From Rotaria macrura (lineage: Eukaryota > Rotifera > Eurotatoria > Philodinida > Philodinidae): a DNA stretch of 64,000 bases. Below, piece after piece: positions 35,001-46,078 of the stretch. The notes beneath the pieces were generated by a model, which had not been told where the DNA came from, made no database searches, and saw only the letters and a list, made by a program, of their open reading frames with translations. Every line of letters begins with the position of its first letter. Positions within the stretch are counted from its first letter, which is position 1. The position numbers and the translations under genes were made by a program. The stretch lies in assembly GCA_900239685.1 (NCBI GenBank), contig OENT01000384.1:1-64000 (forward strand). Direction: 5' to 3'.

Positions 35001-35918
35001 AAGTGTAAACTTAGTTAATGTAGAGAGTAGATGTCACAGACGAACTAGAATATCTATCCTTGATTTATACTATGCATTATCGAACAAACTTAAATCTACA
35101 AAAATGATATTAACGGACATAAGTTTCAATGCTATATATAAAGTTGACTAAATATAGTTTACTATTTAACAGATCTAGTGTTTTAAACTCGTCTATAGTG
35201 ACTGAAAAAGAATAACGGAATATTTTGTTACTAAGATTTTCGTGACCTAAGTATCATCATGAAATAGTCAAGGCCACGAATGGATAAATGATGTCAGTTT
35301 TTTATCCCAAAACTCTTAAATATCTGTTCTTAAATTTTACTCAAGTATGTCTTCCATGGACATGAGACGCTATCGCTGTTCCACTCTCTCTCATATTACT
35401 ATTTTGATTCTAGTTTAACAAATTCTTCATCGGGACATCGTGTTAACTTGTCACCATTTATGGATCGAAATTCATCAAATTCAACGACGCTTTTTACAGC
35501 ACCACCTGAAATCACCACACCATCGTCACCAGTATCAAATACAAATGTTTATCAACCATCGGATATAGTTGCTTTACTTGAACCATCGTCATCAGATGCA
35601 TCAATGAATACAGAATCAAGAGAAAATTCAGTTGTTAACGATATAACAAATATATTATCATCAACAACAACAACAAATATTCAATCTTCATGTTCATCAA
35701 CAGCAGCAACAACAACGAATTTATTTCAAGAAAATCTCTTGTCATCATTGTTCAGTTCATTTGAACCATTCAGTAAATTATTTCCAATAGATGAACAATC
35801 AACATCAACATCAACATCACGTTATCATCATTTGTTATCAGCATCACCATTGTTAACGACAGCACCCGATAATAGTCATTATCCAATCTATTATGGTCAT
35901 AATACTTCTTGGGATTAG
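32078..35918 (+). CDS. two-RRM RNA-binding protein, RBM4/RBM14 (lark)-like
   Basis: Seven exons (32078-32189, 32262-32309, 32374-32652, 33578-33817, 33883-34191, 34268-34577, 35414-35918) encode 600 residues. RRM1 (8-80) has RNP2 KLYVTNF and RNP1-like NSYAFVHY. RRM2 (about 233-305) has KLYCTNL and DYYAFVTF. The RNP1-like motifs are short and the linker WN/WD matches the VV-N-YGFVH pattern of RBM4, lark and RBM14. There is no CCHC zinc knuckle after RRM2, unlike lark/RBM4. The rest is low-complexity Ser/Thr/Asn/Gln/Pro with a poly-His run, prion-like in composition. A role in splicing or mRNA control is inferred from the family. The ATG abuts an ATTTCAG acceptor-like site. Two introns are long (925 and 836 nt). 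Confidence 0.85.
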
Positions 35919-38900
35919 ATAGCAAAAAAAATAAATAAAACGAATTCTTTCTCTTTGTTTTGCCTTCATTTGTTTTCGATTCTGTTTTTGTTTTTCTTTC
36001 ACCGGTGTGTATTTGTGTGTATTCATTCATTCTGGGTTTTTCTCTTGTCATTTCATGCAAAACAAAAACATTAGAAAAGAAAACCATCTAGACTTTCGTG
36101 CTTTGTTTTTTCTTCTTTCTAGTCGCACTTTCATTTCTCGTTTTTTTTTCTCTATGCGTGTCTTTGTCGACCATTTCCTATCTTTCTCTTTTTTTTTTGT
36201 TATTGTTGTTATTATTATTCCTGTTGTGTATTCGCGCGATTAATAGTAGTTTGTTACGTTTGATTATTATTTCGACATATGGGATCTCTTAGGAAACAAA
36301 AAAAAGCACTCTATTACTTTATAGTAGTTTAGTTTCGTGTTTAAGAAACAAGCTTGATCATTTTTTTTTGCTTCTCAGGTTTTTTGTTTTTCTTTGTTTA
36401 AAAAATTAGAAAGGTACTTACTTACCATGACTTTATCTCGTACTCCGGTCTCGCATTGTCATACATCTATCTATTCGTTTTTTCTGTTTTTTTTCGAGCA
36501 AGATTTATGTTATCTTTGCGCGATCGATCCGTCTTCTTCTTTAGTATTTCAAACAGCACACTCCTATTTGAACAGTCTTCTCATGCGTCAACTCTCATCG
36601 TTTGTGTAGGTAAACCAAACCTGTTAAATTTTGTTGGTTTTTTTTTTGTTTCATTTCCCATGTGAAATGGATGAAATCTTGTTGTTTGTTATTTGGTTTC
36701 GTATCTAGATGTTTTCTGCTTCTCTCTGCTGCCTTCTTGTTCGCGTTCTTTTTTATTTCTTCGCACACACTACTATACAAGCAGGTTTAATATCGTGTCT
36801 TCTTTTTCTTGTTTCTTCGTGTTTTTTTCATCATTATTTTTCTATTACTTGTTTCTGTGGATTTCAACCAGGATCTGTTGTGTTGAACATGTTGACGATA
36901 ATGCACTCCAGTAAGGAGATAAAATTAACGAAACAAAAAAGAAAGAAGAATTTCAAAACAAAAGAAAGAGCCCCAACTTCGTCGAGCAGCTTCTTTTTTT
37001 TTTTTTTGAATAAAAACTGAACGAAAAATTGACGAAATGAAAAAAAAATAAAATGATTTTCTATCGATCGATAAATCAACGTTTTCAATGTGGATATGAT
37101 ATGGAAAGGAAAGGAAACGATGATTCTTTGGTGACAGTTTCGATGACAAGAATTCATGCTTGAGTTCGATTCTTTTACGAAGATAAAAAATGTTATTACT
37201 ATTTGTCCCTGAATATTGTGAAAGATACGAATATGTTACGGAAGATTTTCATAAAGTTTATTTTAACATCTTCTGTAATCAATTGTCGTCATGTATTCTC
37301 TGCTCTATGGCAATCAATCAAGCAAGACATACCAATATACTTTTATTTTCCTTTTGAACCGTTGCTGGTTGATGATTTGCTTGACATTGGTATGAATGAC
37401 AGAATGGAATGCACAGCATAATCAATCGAACTACAAGCATGATCTTCTATGATGTTCATTTGAACAGAAAATTTCATGAACTTCAATGTAGAGTTATCGA
37501 TAGAATTAGGTTGCAACGAAATTTCAATACTCGCTTAGGCAGTATCATTCCATTGGATATGAATCATATAGGCAAGTTTTTTAACTTTTCTATGCTAATA
37601 AATTAAAGATAGAAAAATTACCAATCCAGTGTCATCATACATGTTGAATATCTCACAGCATTATAAAAGTAATATAGAACGTATTTGAATAGCTGATTGT
37701 TCGTTACTTGCAACATTTGATATTTTCAACGAATTATCAACACAAGTTGTTATTTACCTTTTTAAATCTTACAGAAATCCAGTGATATTTAGCATAGGGG
37801 TATAGTCGAATTCTGATTTGAATTATAACTATGACTCTCGTCATTCACAACTGACAACCAAATACATTCAAAGAAAAATTGACTATGTGTTCGTCTAACA
37901 TTGTCACAATCTTGTTCGTATTCTTTATTAATTCATCATGATCGTACTTGTGAGTGTACAGCTAAGATAATATTCAATCTATTCGATTCGATTTTGATAA
38001 TGGTCTGAGGAATTAAAATTTCATTGAATTCACTCTAATCATCCAACTATTGTACATGTCTTTAGTGTGTTATTTTTCAATGAATGTAATCGTATTTATT
38101 TCGGCTATAGAACATACACTGGAGAACATAAAAAAAGAATTTTAATCCATACCATTGGCTGTGAGCATGTGTGCTTGTAATAGAAGCTAGAGACAACTTG
38201 AAATGACACAACAAATACGACGGTTTTAATATCATGCATGCTATAAGATTCGAATGAACCTATGCGATAAGTTCATTTTTTCTTTTGAAATCAATTGTAT
38301 AAAATTTTTGCCAAAAATGTCATGCACATCAATAGTATGCAAACGATTAGAATTAGAGACTAACACGCATTTGCTGAGAAAGGAAGAACTTACAACTAGA
38401 TCGATATGAGTAGTATAATAATCTTAGATCTGTGATAAGAATCAAAAGTCAGCACAAATGGAATCAGAGTCTACCATTGATTGGGACTTACTCTTTATGA
38501 TACATGCAAAACAAGAAGAATCATCGATGTTACACATACCTTAAAAGTCAATAGTGTAATGAACAAATTTCTCCTACTTAAGTCACAGAGATTAAGAGAT
38601 ATTTTACATGAAAACTTATAAGAAAAAAATCGTACGATCATCGATTTTATTACTGCTTCCCTTCGGTCTCTAAATAATCCTTTCTCTGATTTTGCAATTA
38701 GAAACGAACAACTAACGAATACTCGATTTTATGTAACATAATCTAATACATAACTCTTGACTTGGGTAGAATTACCATAGAAGAACAAACACAGGTCACA
38801 TTTTTTGCATTCATTCATAATTGTAAAAAATTCTCTGAACAGACAGCTTTTTGTTCTGATCAAAATGGGACATGTTCGCATGTTCATTTTATTTGAGAAT

Positions 38901-39816
38901 TCGAATTATTAATACCTTGTTATTATCAAATTAAGTCACAACATATAGACTTCATTTCAAGTGAACAACTAGCGCCTTCTATTTTTGAAGAAATCAATCG
39001 TTTCTTTCTTATTGGACATTTTCAATTTTTTTCTCGTAAAAAATAACAACAAAAGCAAAAGCAAGCTAGTGCTCATGAAATGAATCATCATATGAAGAAA
39101 GTACACACCTCAGGTATTCATCTGTTGTTCTTTGTCTATGAAACTTTCTGAAAATGGTTCTTTCCTTCTTTAATCAATAGTTTTCTCTTTTCGTTTGATG
39201 AGTAGTTTGCAAAAAAACATAATGACAACATGTGTTTACGTACCGTTTATCCTCGGTTTAACAATTTATATGTACGTTCGTGCAACGATGCTTACAAAAG
39301 AATCTCTATGAATACTCGACAATATATTTTTGCATTCATCATTAACAGGTTATTACACAACAGGCGAACATCCATTCTAACGTTATGTTTGTCAATTAGT
39401 TCGAGACGTGCTTTTTTTCTTCTTTATCGTCTATTGAAGAAAGAACCGAGACAACAGAGAGAGAGAGAGAGAAAGAGAAAGAGAAAGAAGAGAAGAATAG
39501 TAATATTTAGTCAATCTTTTAAAAATAACATACAAAAAATGCGAACACACACCATTTTTTTTACAATGATGAACTCGTGTTTTTTAACTTTATCGGATAA
39601 TGATATAGGTGGCATTCAACAGTTAAGTTAGTTTTGTTGAGTAATAGAAATAAAAAGAATAATCCGTCTGAATAGTCGATATTTACTGTCTACCTTTTTG
39701 CTCTTTATTCATGGATTTATCTTTACTGAGTGTCTTTTCTTTTGTCTGATCAAAGAGAGAAAAACAACAAAACGTTTGGTTATCTTTTGTAGATAAGTTT
39801 TTTTTTTAAATCATTT
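35919..39816. other. 3.9 kb: RBM 3' UTR, then intergenic DNA
   Basis: The first 1.1 kb is T-rich with pyrimidine runs, as expected of a long 3' UTR (AATAAA at about 35931). Many open frames here are Phe/Ser/Leu low-complexity shadows. From about 37000 to 39800 nothing was recognised. A GA-rich run sits at 39456-39495. A TTTTGTAG site at about 39792 precedes the CLIC start and may be a trans-splice or UTR acceptor. Confidence 0.55.
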
Positions 39817-40739
39817 ATGGAATCAATCAATCCTCAAGTACCGTCAGTGGCATTGTTTGTCACCGTAAGTAAAATTCTTCATTTGTCGAAAATGATATTT
39901 ATCTTCAGTTGTTTTGTAATTGTTTGTCTTGCAGCGATCTGAAATTGATTTTTCTCATCGTTCACCGAATCCGATATGTCAACGATGGTTTATGGTTTTA
40001 TATCTCAAGTCGGAAGCAAAAGAGCTTGCATTAACTGTAAATATTTATTTCTATTAGTCAACATAAATCATTAGTGTTGATTTTTTTTTGTTCACTTCTT
40101 GTTTTATTAAATCAATAGGTCTATCCTGTTAATATGAAAAATCCCGAACAAGAATTTAAAAAAGCATATAATTCTAATCCACCTGTTGTCGTATTTCATG
40201 AAACAAATGAAAAAGCAGCACAAGTTGTTTTAACTGATAATCGTGATATTGAAGCTGAAATAAGTAAACGTTTTCCAGTTATGAATATGAATTCATTGAA
40301 AGAAGCTGAAGATGTTTGTTCGAATGTTTATATTAAATTTCATCCATATTTAAAATCAGCAATCGGCGATCCACATGAACAAATGAAATTACGTGCTTTA
40401 ACAACAGAGTTAAAACGTATCAATGATTATCTTGAAGAAACAGGCACCAAATTTTTATCAGGAAATGAAATGACATTTGTTGATTGTGACATTATGCCAA
40501 AATTACAACATATACGTATAGCTGGTAAATATTATAAAAATCTCGATATACCAAATGAATTTCATGCATTATGGTCATATATGGAACGTTGTTATCAAAC
40601 AAAATCATTTCAAGAATCGTGTCCATTCGATCAAGACATATTGATGCATTATGAAGGAAAAGTTGATTCTCATAGCAAACCATTTGGCAAAACACCAACA
40701 TTACAACAACCAACAATGACACTGACAATACCAGAATAA
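39817..40739 (+). CDS. chloride intracellular channel (CLIC/EXC-4) family protein
   Basis: Three exons (39817-39864, 39935-40036, 40119-40739; both introns phase 0) encode 256 residues, the usual CLIC size. CLICs have an omega-GST fold, exist in soluble and membrane-associated forms, and act in tubulogenesis, redox and actin-linked processes. The N-terminal thioredoxin-like half contains PNPICQRWFMVLYLK, at the place of the family's Cys-Pro-Phe-Cys/Ser motif; the first, redox-active Cys is Asn here while the second Cys position is kept. The all-helical half carries the diagnostic FLSGNEMTFVDCDIMPKLQHI, KYYKNLDIP and YQTKSFQESCP. The C-terminal tail (from about 230) is polar and unlike the family. 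Glutathione-type redox chemistry is doubtful. Family assignment is strong. Confidence 0.92.
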
Positions 40740-41940
40740 CAAAAGTTAAGACATATATACAGATAAATAAATAAAAAAATTTATATACATATATACACGA
40801 ATGACGTGTTTGTTTTTTTTTGCTCGCGTGTATAGTTGTTTTTTGTTTGTTTTGCATTTTGAATGAACAATAGTTTTCTTTTCTTTCCTTATGTCTCGTT
40901 TGTCAATCTCATATCTTGCTGCTTTTTCTTTCGTGGTGTATTGTCAACTTTTTATTTCTCTAGCGAACTTGAATGATTGGTATGATAAAATCTTACTTGT
41001 TTTTCTTTTTTTGAGGCAAATTAAAATAAAGCATTCGTTCTGTTTTTCTTTTTTATTTTAATATGTTGATATTTTAAATTTGAGAATATAGAGACGAAAA
41101 AGAAAAGGATTTGATCGAGTTTTGAAATTCAATATAAGTACTAGTTGAATGAAGGTCGAATACTATAAGCAATTGATTAGAACTTTGTCGAGGACTAGTT
41201 CGAAATTCATCTTATTCTTGATAAATATATATACATAATCGGTGCTTATTTCTTTTGAATGTCACTCAGATTTAATGGAGATAAATTTGTGCTACAACGA
41301 AGAACGTTTTTCGATGATGACGAATGTGATTATTCTGTTGTTATTTCACAAGGATAAATTGAAAGAGAATCATCAATCGAAACTGTAATCATACTATACT
41401 GAATCTAATCTTTTAATCTGTACTTTTGAAGAGTGCTCAAGAGATATGCACTTCTTTTATTTTTTCCACTCATTCATATTCAGATATAGAACGTTCTAAT
41501 CAGAACAATTTTTATACTGTTTGGAACGTATTTGTAAAGATATATAGGTACAAGTGAATTTCACTCTAGAAGTAGCGATCGTCTGGCATGACGCGGGCTC
41601 TGACATTCCAGTTGGTTTGACTATTCATGTATTTGAAATTGATCAATTATTGACAGAGAAGAATGAATAAACATATTTTGAATACTAATATTTGTTTTAT
41701 ACTCAATTGTTCGATAAATATTTGACAACTTGCAGAACATTCGATTCTTTCGAACTCATCAATGTTGTCTACTTTAGTTTTGTTTCGACGACTAATAATA
41801 TTCAGATACATGTATGTCTATATATTTGTCTTTTTCACAGTCAACGATCAAGTGTGAAAAACGTGTTTCTATGTTTGCCGCTGTTCATATTTTCAGATTC
41901 TCATAAAACATGAAATTTTACAATTTTTTTTAACATCAAG
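40740..41940. other. CLIC 3' flank and intergenic DNA
   Basis: T-rich 3' UTR-like sequence to about 41050 (AATAAA at about 40768), then AT-rich DNA with nothing recognised. Confidence 0.6.
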
Positions 41941-43270
41941 CTACAGAAAATTGAATCTAATATAAATAATCATCCGAAATTAATCATGTGTAATCTGTTG
42001 TTTCTAAAAGGAAAACATTCATATTATGAACACTCGATTTGATTCATAAAAAATATTTCAACTCGATGATTTCGAATAAATACTAATGCAACTTTCTATA
42101 GAAAAAAAAAACAATCATAAGTATTCGAAAATCAATTTCAAAATTGTATCGTTGCTCTGAGACTAGATGTATGAAAACAAAACATATTCAATCTCGAAAA
42201 AAGTGTTGTAACAACCAATATGTCACTAGCTGATATTTCATAAAGAATATTTATTCATTCGAATTTCAACTACATGTTGAATTAGAAAATTCATCAGAGC
42301 CAATAGTTGAAGCAAATGATTCATTAAGAATCGATGATTATCAAGGCTTAGTAGAAATAGAAGTCAGATTAGAGATAGATATTTATTGATAGAATTGTTC
42401 TATTTACTTATGTGCTTTGTATCGCCGTAAAATTTTAGTCAGTAGATCGATTAGAAAACAAAGATGTGTAAAATTTGAATTCGCCACCGAAAAATAGTAA
42501 CGTAAAAACTGACGATCTTCTAGAATCCTTTATTATTAAAGTGCGCCATTGTTGATTTTTGCATTGAATTATAACATAAACGTATGCATGAATGTGACTA
42601 ATATTGAATATAATTTGCAAGAATATAGTCAATCAACTTCTATAAATACAAGTTTTGTTAATATATTTATTCGAATGTTTTTCTTCATGAAAAGTCAACG
42701 ATTAGAGTGGGAACGGTAAAAAAATTTGTTGATGCAGAACTATGCAATGTAGAATATTCATATGTAGAATTGATATATTGTACTCGAAAATATCGGGGAA
42801 ATCGTTCAGCGTTTGTCTTTCTCATGATTGATAAGCCAATTTGTTCAGTTAGAAATGTTTATTTATAAATGTATTTGCTAATCACTGTTATCTTTTTTTA
42901 TTCGAATAGATTGCCGTAATTACAGTTCCTGAAAAAAAAAGTCAAATCGTAAAACAATACGTAATCTCAGTTTTAAAATATCTTACTTTCCATAGATATA
43001 TATTACAGTTGATAGATAGTGTACATGAATTTTGAGTATTTTTCATGGCCTTATCAACTAACAAAAATCTTTTCAATGCTTAGAGCTGAAGACACAGAAC
43101 CAACTCTATAGACGACAAAAATATTTAACAATCAATGCCTTTGATTCATGTGGAGTCAATCAGTTCAGTACATGTGATCAAATACGCATTCTCAAGGAAG
43201 GATTCTCTTCAATGAGTGAATCTATTGTGAAGAACACTTGGTATTTCAACGAACGAAGTACTATAAATGT
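41941..43270 (+). pseudogene. scattered decayed coding fragments, cadherin-like in part
   Basis: Several short plus-strand stretches have protein-like composition but are separated by stops and shifts. They are about 41941-42050 (LQKIESNINNHPK...), 42244-42390 (FEFQLHVELENSS, SLRIDDYQGLVEIEV), 42736-42868 (VEYSYVELIYCTRKYRGN, AFVFLMIDKPICS) and about 43080-43270. The last reads LYRRQKYLTINAFDSCG then FSTCDQIRI, which has the shape of a cadherin strand pair (Y-x-LTI-x-A-x-D...). Conserved codon-like composition without a continuous frame suggests an old gene copy, perhaps a cadherin. No complete motif such as DxNDN survives, so this is tentative. Confidence 0.35.
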
Positions 43271-43274
43271 AAAG

Positions 43275-43299
43275 ATATATATATATATATATATATATA
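43275..43299. repeat. TA dinucleotide microsatellite
   Basis: AT/TA run of about 12 units at the end of the decayed coding region. Confidence 0.95.
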
Positions 43300-44129
43300 C
43301 GTATGACATAATGACTATAATTAGTTTCTTTACTCAAGTGAGACAAGAGAATCAATGGTAAAAAGAAAATAAATAAGAATGTGTTGTGTCTTGATTATTT
43401 TTTATGACTGAACACTATTTTACTCCCTATAGTATTTTACTAGGATCGCTTATGTGGAATAAAAGAAGGTCACCAATACTTGATATGTAACTTGCATAAT
43501 TATAAGTTGAATACATTCCTACTGATGATAAATTCCATTTAAATAATTCATACATAACAATAATTCCTTTCCTATAGTATGTATAGATTTTGAATATTTT
43601 ATGTTAAACGTAGAGCTAACATTGTAGGAATGATATTTTAATTTGATGATCTATTCAAGATAAAATCAAATGGCAAGTTGCTTAGATCTCGTCTTCATAT
43701 GGAAACATAATTTATTCATATTCTACTCGAGCTATAATAATAGTCAATGAGTGGCAATCTAAAATTTCGTCTTATCAAAATTCTTCAGATTAGTATATAG
43801 ATTAATAGAAGTAGTGCATCGTATGATGTACAGATTATATATTCTTCGACTTTTAGAAAAATCATTCAATTGATGTTCATCTTTTTTTTTTTTTATTGAA
43901 CGATTTCATGTCAACATCGACCAATATTCATTGCAATAGTTTCTTGTCTAGTGAACACATTAGGCAAAATGAAAAATCAATCATAGCTGATTGAATACTC
44001 TAATGATAAATACGTTCATTAAATTATAAATATATAATTTACGTAAAATGAAAAAGGAAAATTTATTATTATTATGTTTTTTTCTATTAATTATTAATAA
44101 AATCTTTCTTGCATGACAATAAAATAAGT
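43300..44129. other. intergenic, nothing recognised
   Basis: AT-rich sequence between the decayed fragments and the 3' end of the one-exon LRR gene on the minus strand. Possible polyadenylation signals for that gene lie near 44095-44125. Confidence 0.55.
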
Positions 44130-45605
44130 TTACAAATACAAAAAAGCTAATAACAACAAAAAAAGTATATATGAAAAAAATGAATAGAAAGATGTTGATG
44201 AAGATGTACTTTTCTTATCTAACATAGCATGTGCTTTTTGTGTTTGTATGGGTGCTAATGTTATTTTTACTTTTCTATCTTGACATAAACGATCACATTG
44301 ATCATTTATAGAACAATTTAAATGATTTTCTAATTCGTATATATGTAAAGGAAAATTTAAATGATTTATTAATTGTTGATTATAATTTGTTTGTAATAAT
44401 GTAATATTTGTTACGATACATGCGTGACTTGTTTTAAATAGACGATTTATTTGTTTGGTTTGATTACGTTTTATTTGATATACATTCATTAGTTGACAAT
44501 TACATTGAAATTTCATATGACTATCTTGTGTTATATCTAAATTTGGATGACTTAATAATATACAATTATCTAATGATGATACTTGATTTGATTTCTGAAT
44601 GTTTATGTATAAACGTTCTAAATTTTCAATGCCACAAAAAGCATTCTTATCAATATATTGTAATGGATTACCAGTTAATGTTAATGTACGAAGTTTCGGT
44701 ATGTGTTCAAATGTGTATTCATCAATGAATTCGATTAAATTCGATGTTAGATCAATTTGATCAATACTATGTGATTGTAAACCATGTATATGTGTTAAAT
44801 CATTGTGTGCGAAATCAATGTATTTTAAATGTTTTAATTGTTTAATCGACGATATTAATGGTTGCGTATGAAATATTTGCGGTAAATGAAGTATTATGAG
44901 ACGTTCAAGTAAATGTAAATGTTCGATTGGTAATAGATTTGCTTGATGTGTATTGATTAATTTTAAATATGTTAAATTTTGACCAATCGACGTTAAATTA
45001 TGATAATGATAATTATCTACTTGTATATTAATTAATTCTAGACGATTCAACTGTTTCAATTGATTTAATAATAATTCTAAATTTAATTTTTTATCATGTT
45101 TATTCGTTTGATGATAATGAATTTTTTTCAATGTTAATAATTTCAATGTTCGAAATGAATCCGAAAGAAAAACATCTTGAAAATTTCCACTTGATGTTGT
45201 TAATGAATTAATTGTTGAATTTTCAATAACGAATTTTTCTAGATTGTTTATTTTCGAAAATGAATTTTCATTTAAACCAATTAAATTGCAATGACGCAAA
45301 CGCAATGTATTGATATTTAAATCAGCAAATGTTTTATCTCCGATATTTAAATCTTGTGAACATGATTCTATTTCAATAACATCATAATGTATATAAGGTA
45401 AGAATGGTGGAACATAGGAATGACCAATACATTTTAATGATATACCTTTCCCAATAGTATCATCACATTCACATTGCTGTGATTGTGCATCATATGGATA
45501 ATGTTGTGCACAAAGTGTATTAGATATTAACGCCGATTGAGCATGTATTAGGGAAATAATAAGAAAGATTACGAAGACAATGTAATACATTGAATTAAAA
45601 TACAT
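44130..45605 (-). CDS. secreted or GPI-anchored leucine-rich repeat protein, single exon
   Basis: 491 residues in one exon. A signal peptide (MYFNSMYYIVFVIFLIISLI) is followed by an N-terminal cysteine cap (C..HYPYDAQSQQCECDD..GISLKC), then irregular leucine-rich repeats (LNINTLRLRHCNLIGLNENSF, LKHLKYIDFAHNDLTHI, IDQIDLTSNLIEFIDEYTFEHIPKL, LRTLTLTGNPLQYID). A C-terminal cysteine region contains CNCQLMNVY and CSINDQCDRLC. The end is a Ser/Thr-rich stretch followed by a hydrophobic run to the last residue (SYILFLLLLAFLYL), as in GPI-anchor signals or a tail anchor. An ATTTCAG acceptor-like site directly abuts the ATG. A cell-surface recognition or adhesion role is inferred. The domain layout, but little sequence, is shared with the LRR gene at 57.9-60.2 kb. 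Decayed coding fragments flank it. Confidence 0.85.
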   Translation of the reverse strand: MYFNSMYYIVFVIFLIISLIHAQSALISNTLCAQHYPYDAQSQQCECDDTIGKGISLKCIGHSYVPPFLPYIHYDVIEIESCSQDLNIGDKTFADLNINTLRLRHCNLIGLNENSFSKINNLEKFVIENSTINSLTTSSGNFQDVFLSDSFRTLKLLTLKKIHYHQTNKHDKKLNLELLLNQLKQLNRLELINIQVDNYHYHNLTSIGQNLTYLKLINTHQANLLPIEHLHLLERLIILHLPQIFHTQPLISSIKQLKHLKYIDFAHNDLTHIHGLQSHSIDQIDLTSNLIEFIDEYTFEHIPKLRTLTLTGNPLQYIDKNAFCGIENLERLYINIQKSNQVSSLDNCILLSHPNLDITQDSHMKFQCNCQLMNVYQIKRNQTKQINRLFKTSHACIVTNITLLQTNYNQQLINHLNFPLHIYELENHLNCSINDQCDRLCQDRKVKITLAPIQTQKAHAMLDKKSTSSSTSFYSFFSYILFLLLLAFLYL

Positions 45606-45870
45606 CTGAAATCTATGTCAAGTAATAGGGTTAGTTGATAACATAAGATATGGAAAAGATATAAACGACGTAGAAGAAAAGAACTGCTTATATGATCAAT
45701 TTTGATCAGTTATATTCATATTCGAGGTCAGGCAAATCTCATACAAATTGATATGTCATCAACATGTGTGAATCATTTTTTTATCCTGAACTTCTGTCTT
45801 ATATTGATTATCTTTAGACAAGCTGCTCTTGAGAAAATCAATTTCAACTGTATCTTATAGCATTGATATG
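45606..45870. other. upstream region of the one-exon LRR gene
   Basis: Short AT-rich region likely to contain its promoter. No specific element was recognised beyond the acceptor-like site abutting the start. Confidence 0.4.
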
Positions 45871-45877
45871 TCACTGA

Positions 45878-46078
45878 TTGTCAGACATAAGGTTACAATC
45901 TAATGAATATTTCACATCGATTCTCACGTTTAATAGTTTGCTATCGAACGAGGAGATTGAATTCAATCTTGAACAGACTAACGAAACACTCGTTACGATA
46001 TTATTTTCTAGTATTTCCATAAATACTAGATTTACCATGATTCTAATTCTACCTGTCAGAATCGCCATGACTGAATAG
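45878..46078 (+). pseudogene. decayed coding fragment, possibly a cadherin N-terminal repeat
   Basis: A 66-codon plus-strand frame has protein-like content (SLLSNEEIEFNLEQTNE, then SSISINTRFTMILILPVRI). The last part resembles the strand IVVYILPIRILNKNDN of the cadherin at 21.2 kb, but the calcium-binding motif that should follow is missing and a stop intervenes. Upstream bases (45800-45870) show coding-like scraps in other frames. Tentative. Confidence 0.3.

Noticed and set aside
36007..37157. Cluster of overlapping 60-105 codon frames rich in Phe, Ser and Leu on both strands
   Set aside because: They follow T-rich and A-rich tracts of the RBM-like gene's 3' UTR; low-complexity chance frames.
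39230..39631. 133-codon plus-strand frame
   Set aside because: Composition is driven by a GA-rich run (Arg/Lys block). There is no domain and no splice pattern linking it to the CLIC gene.
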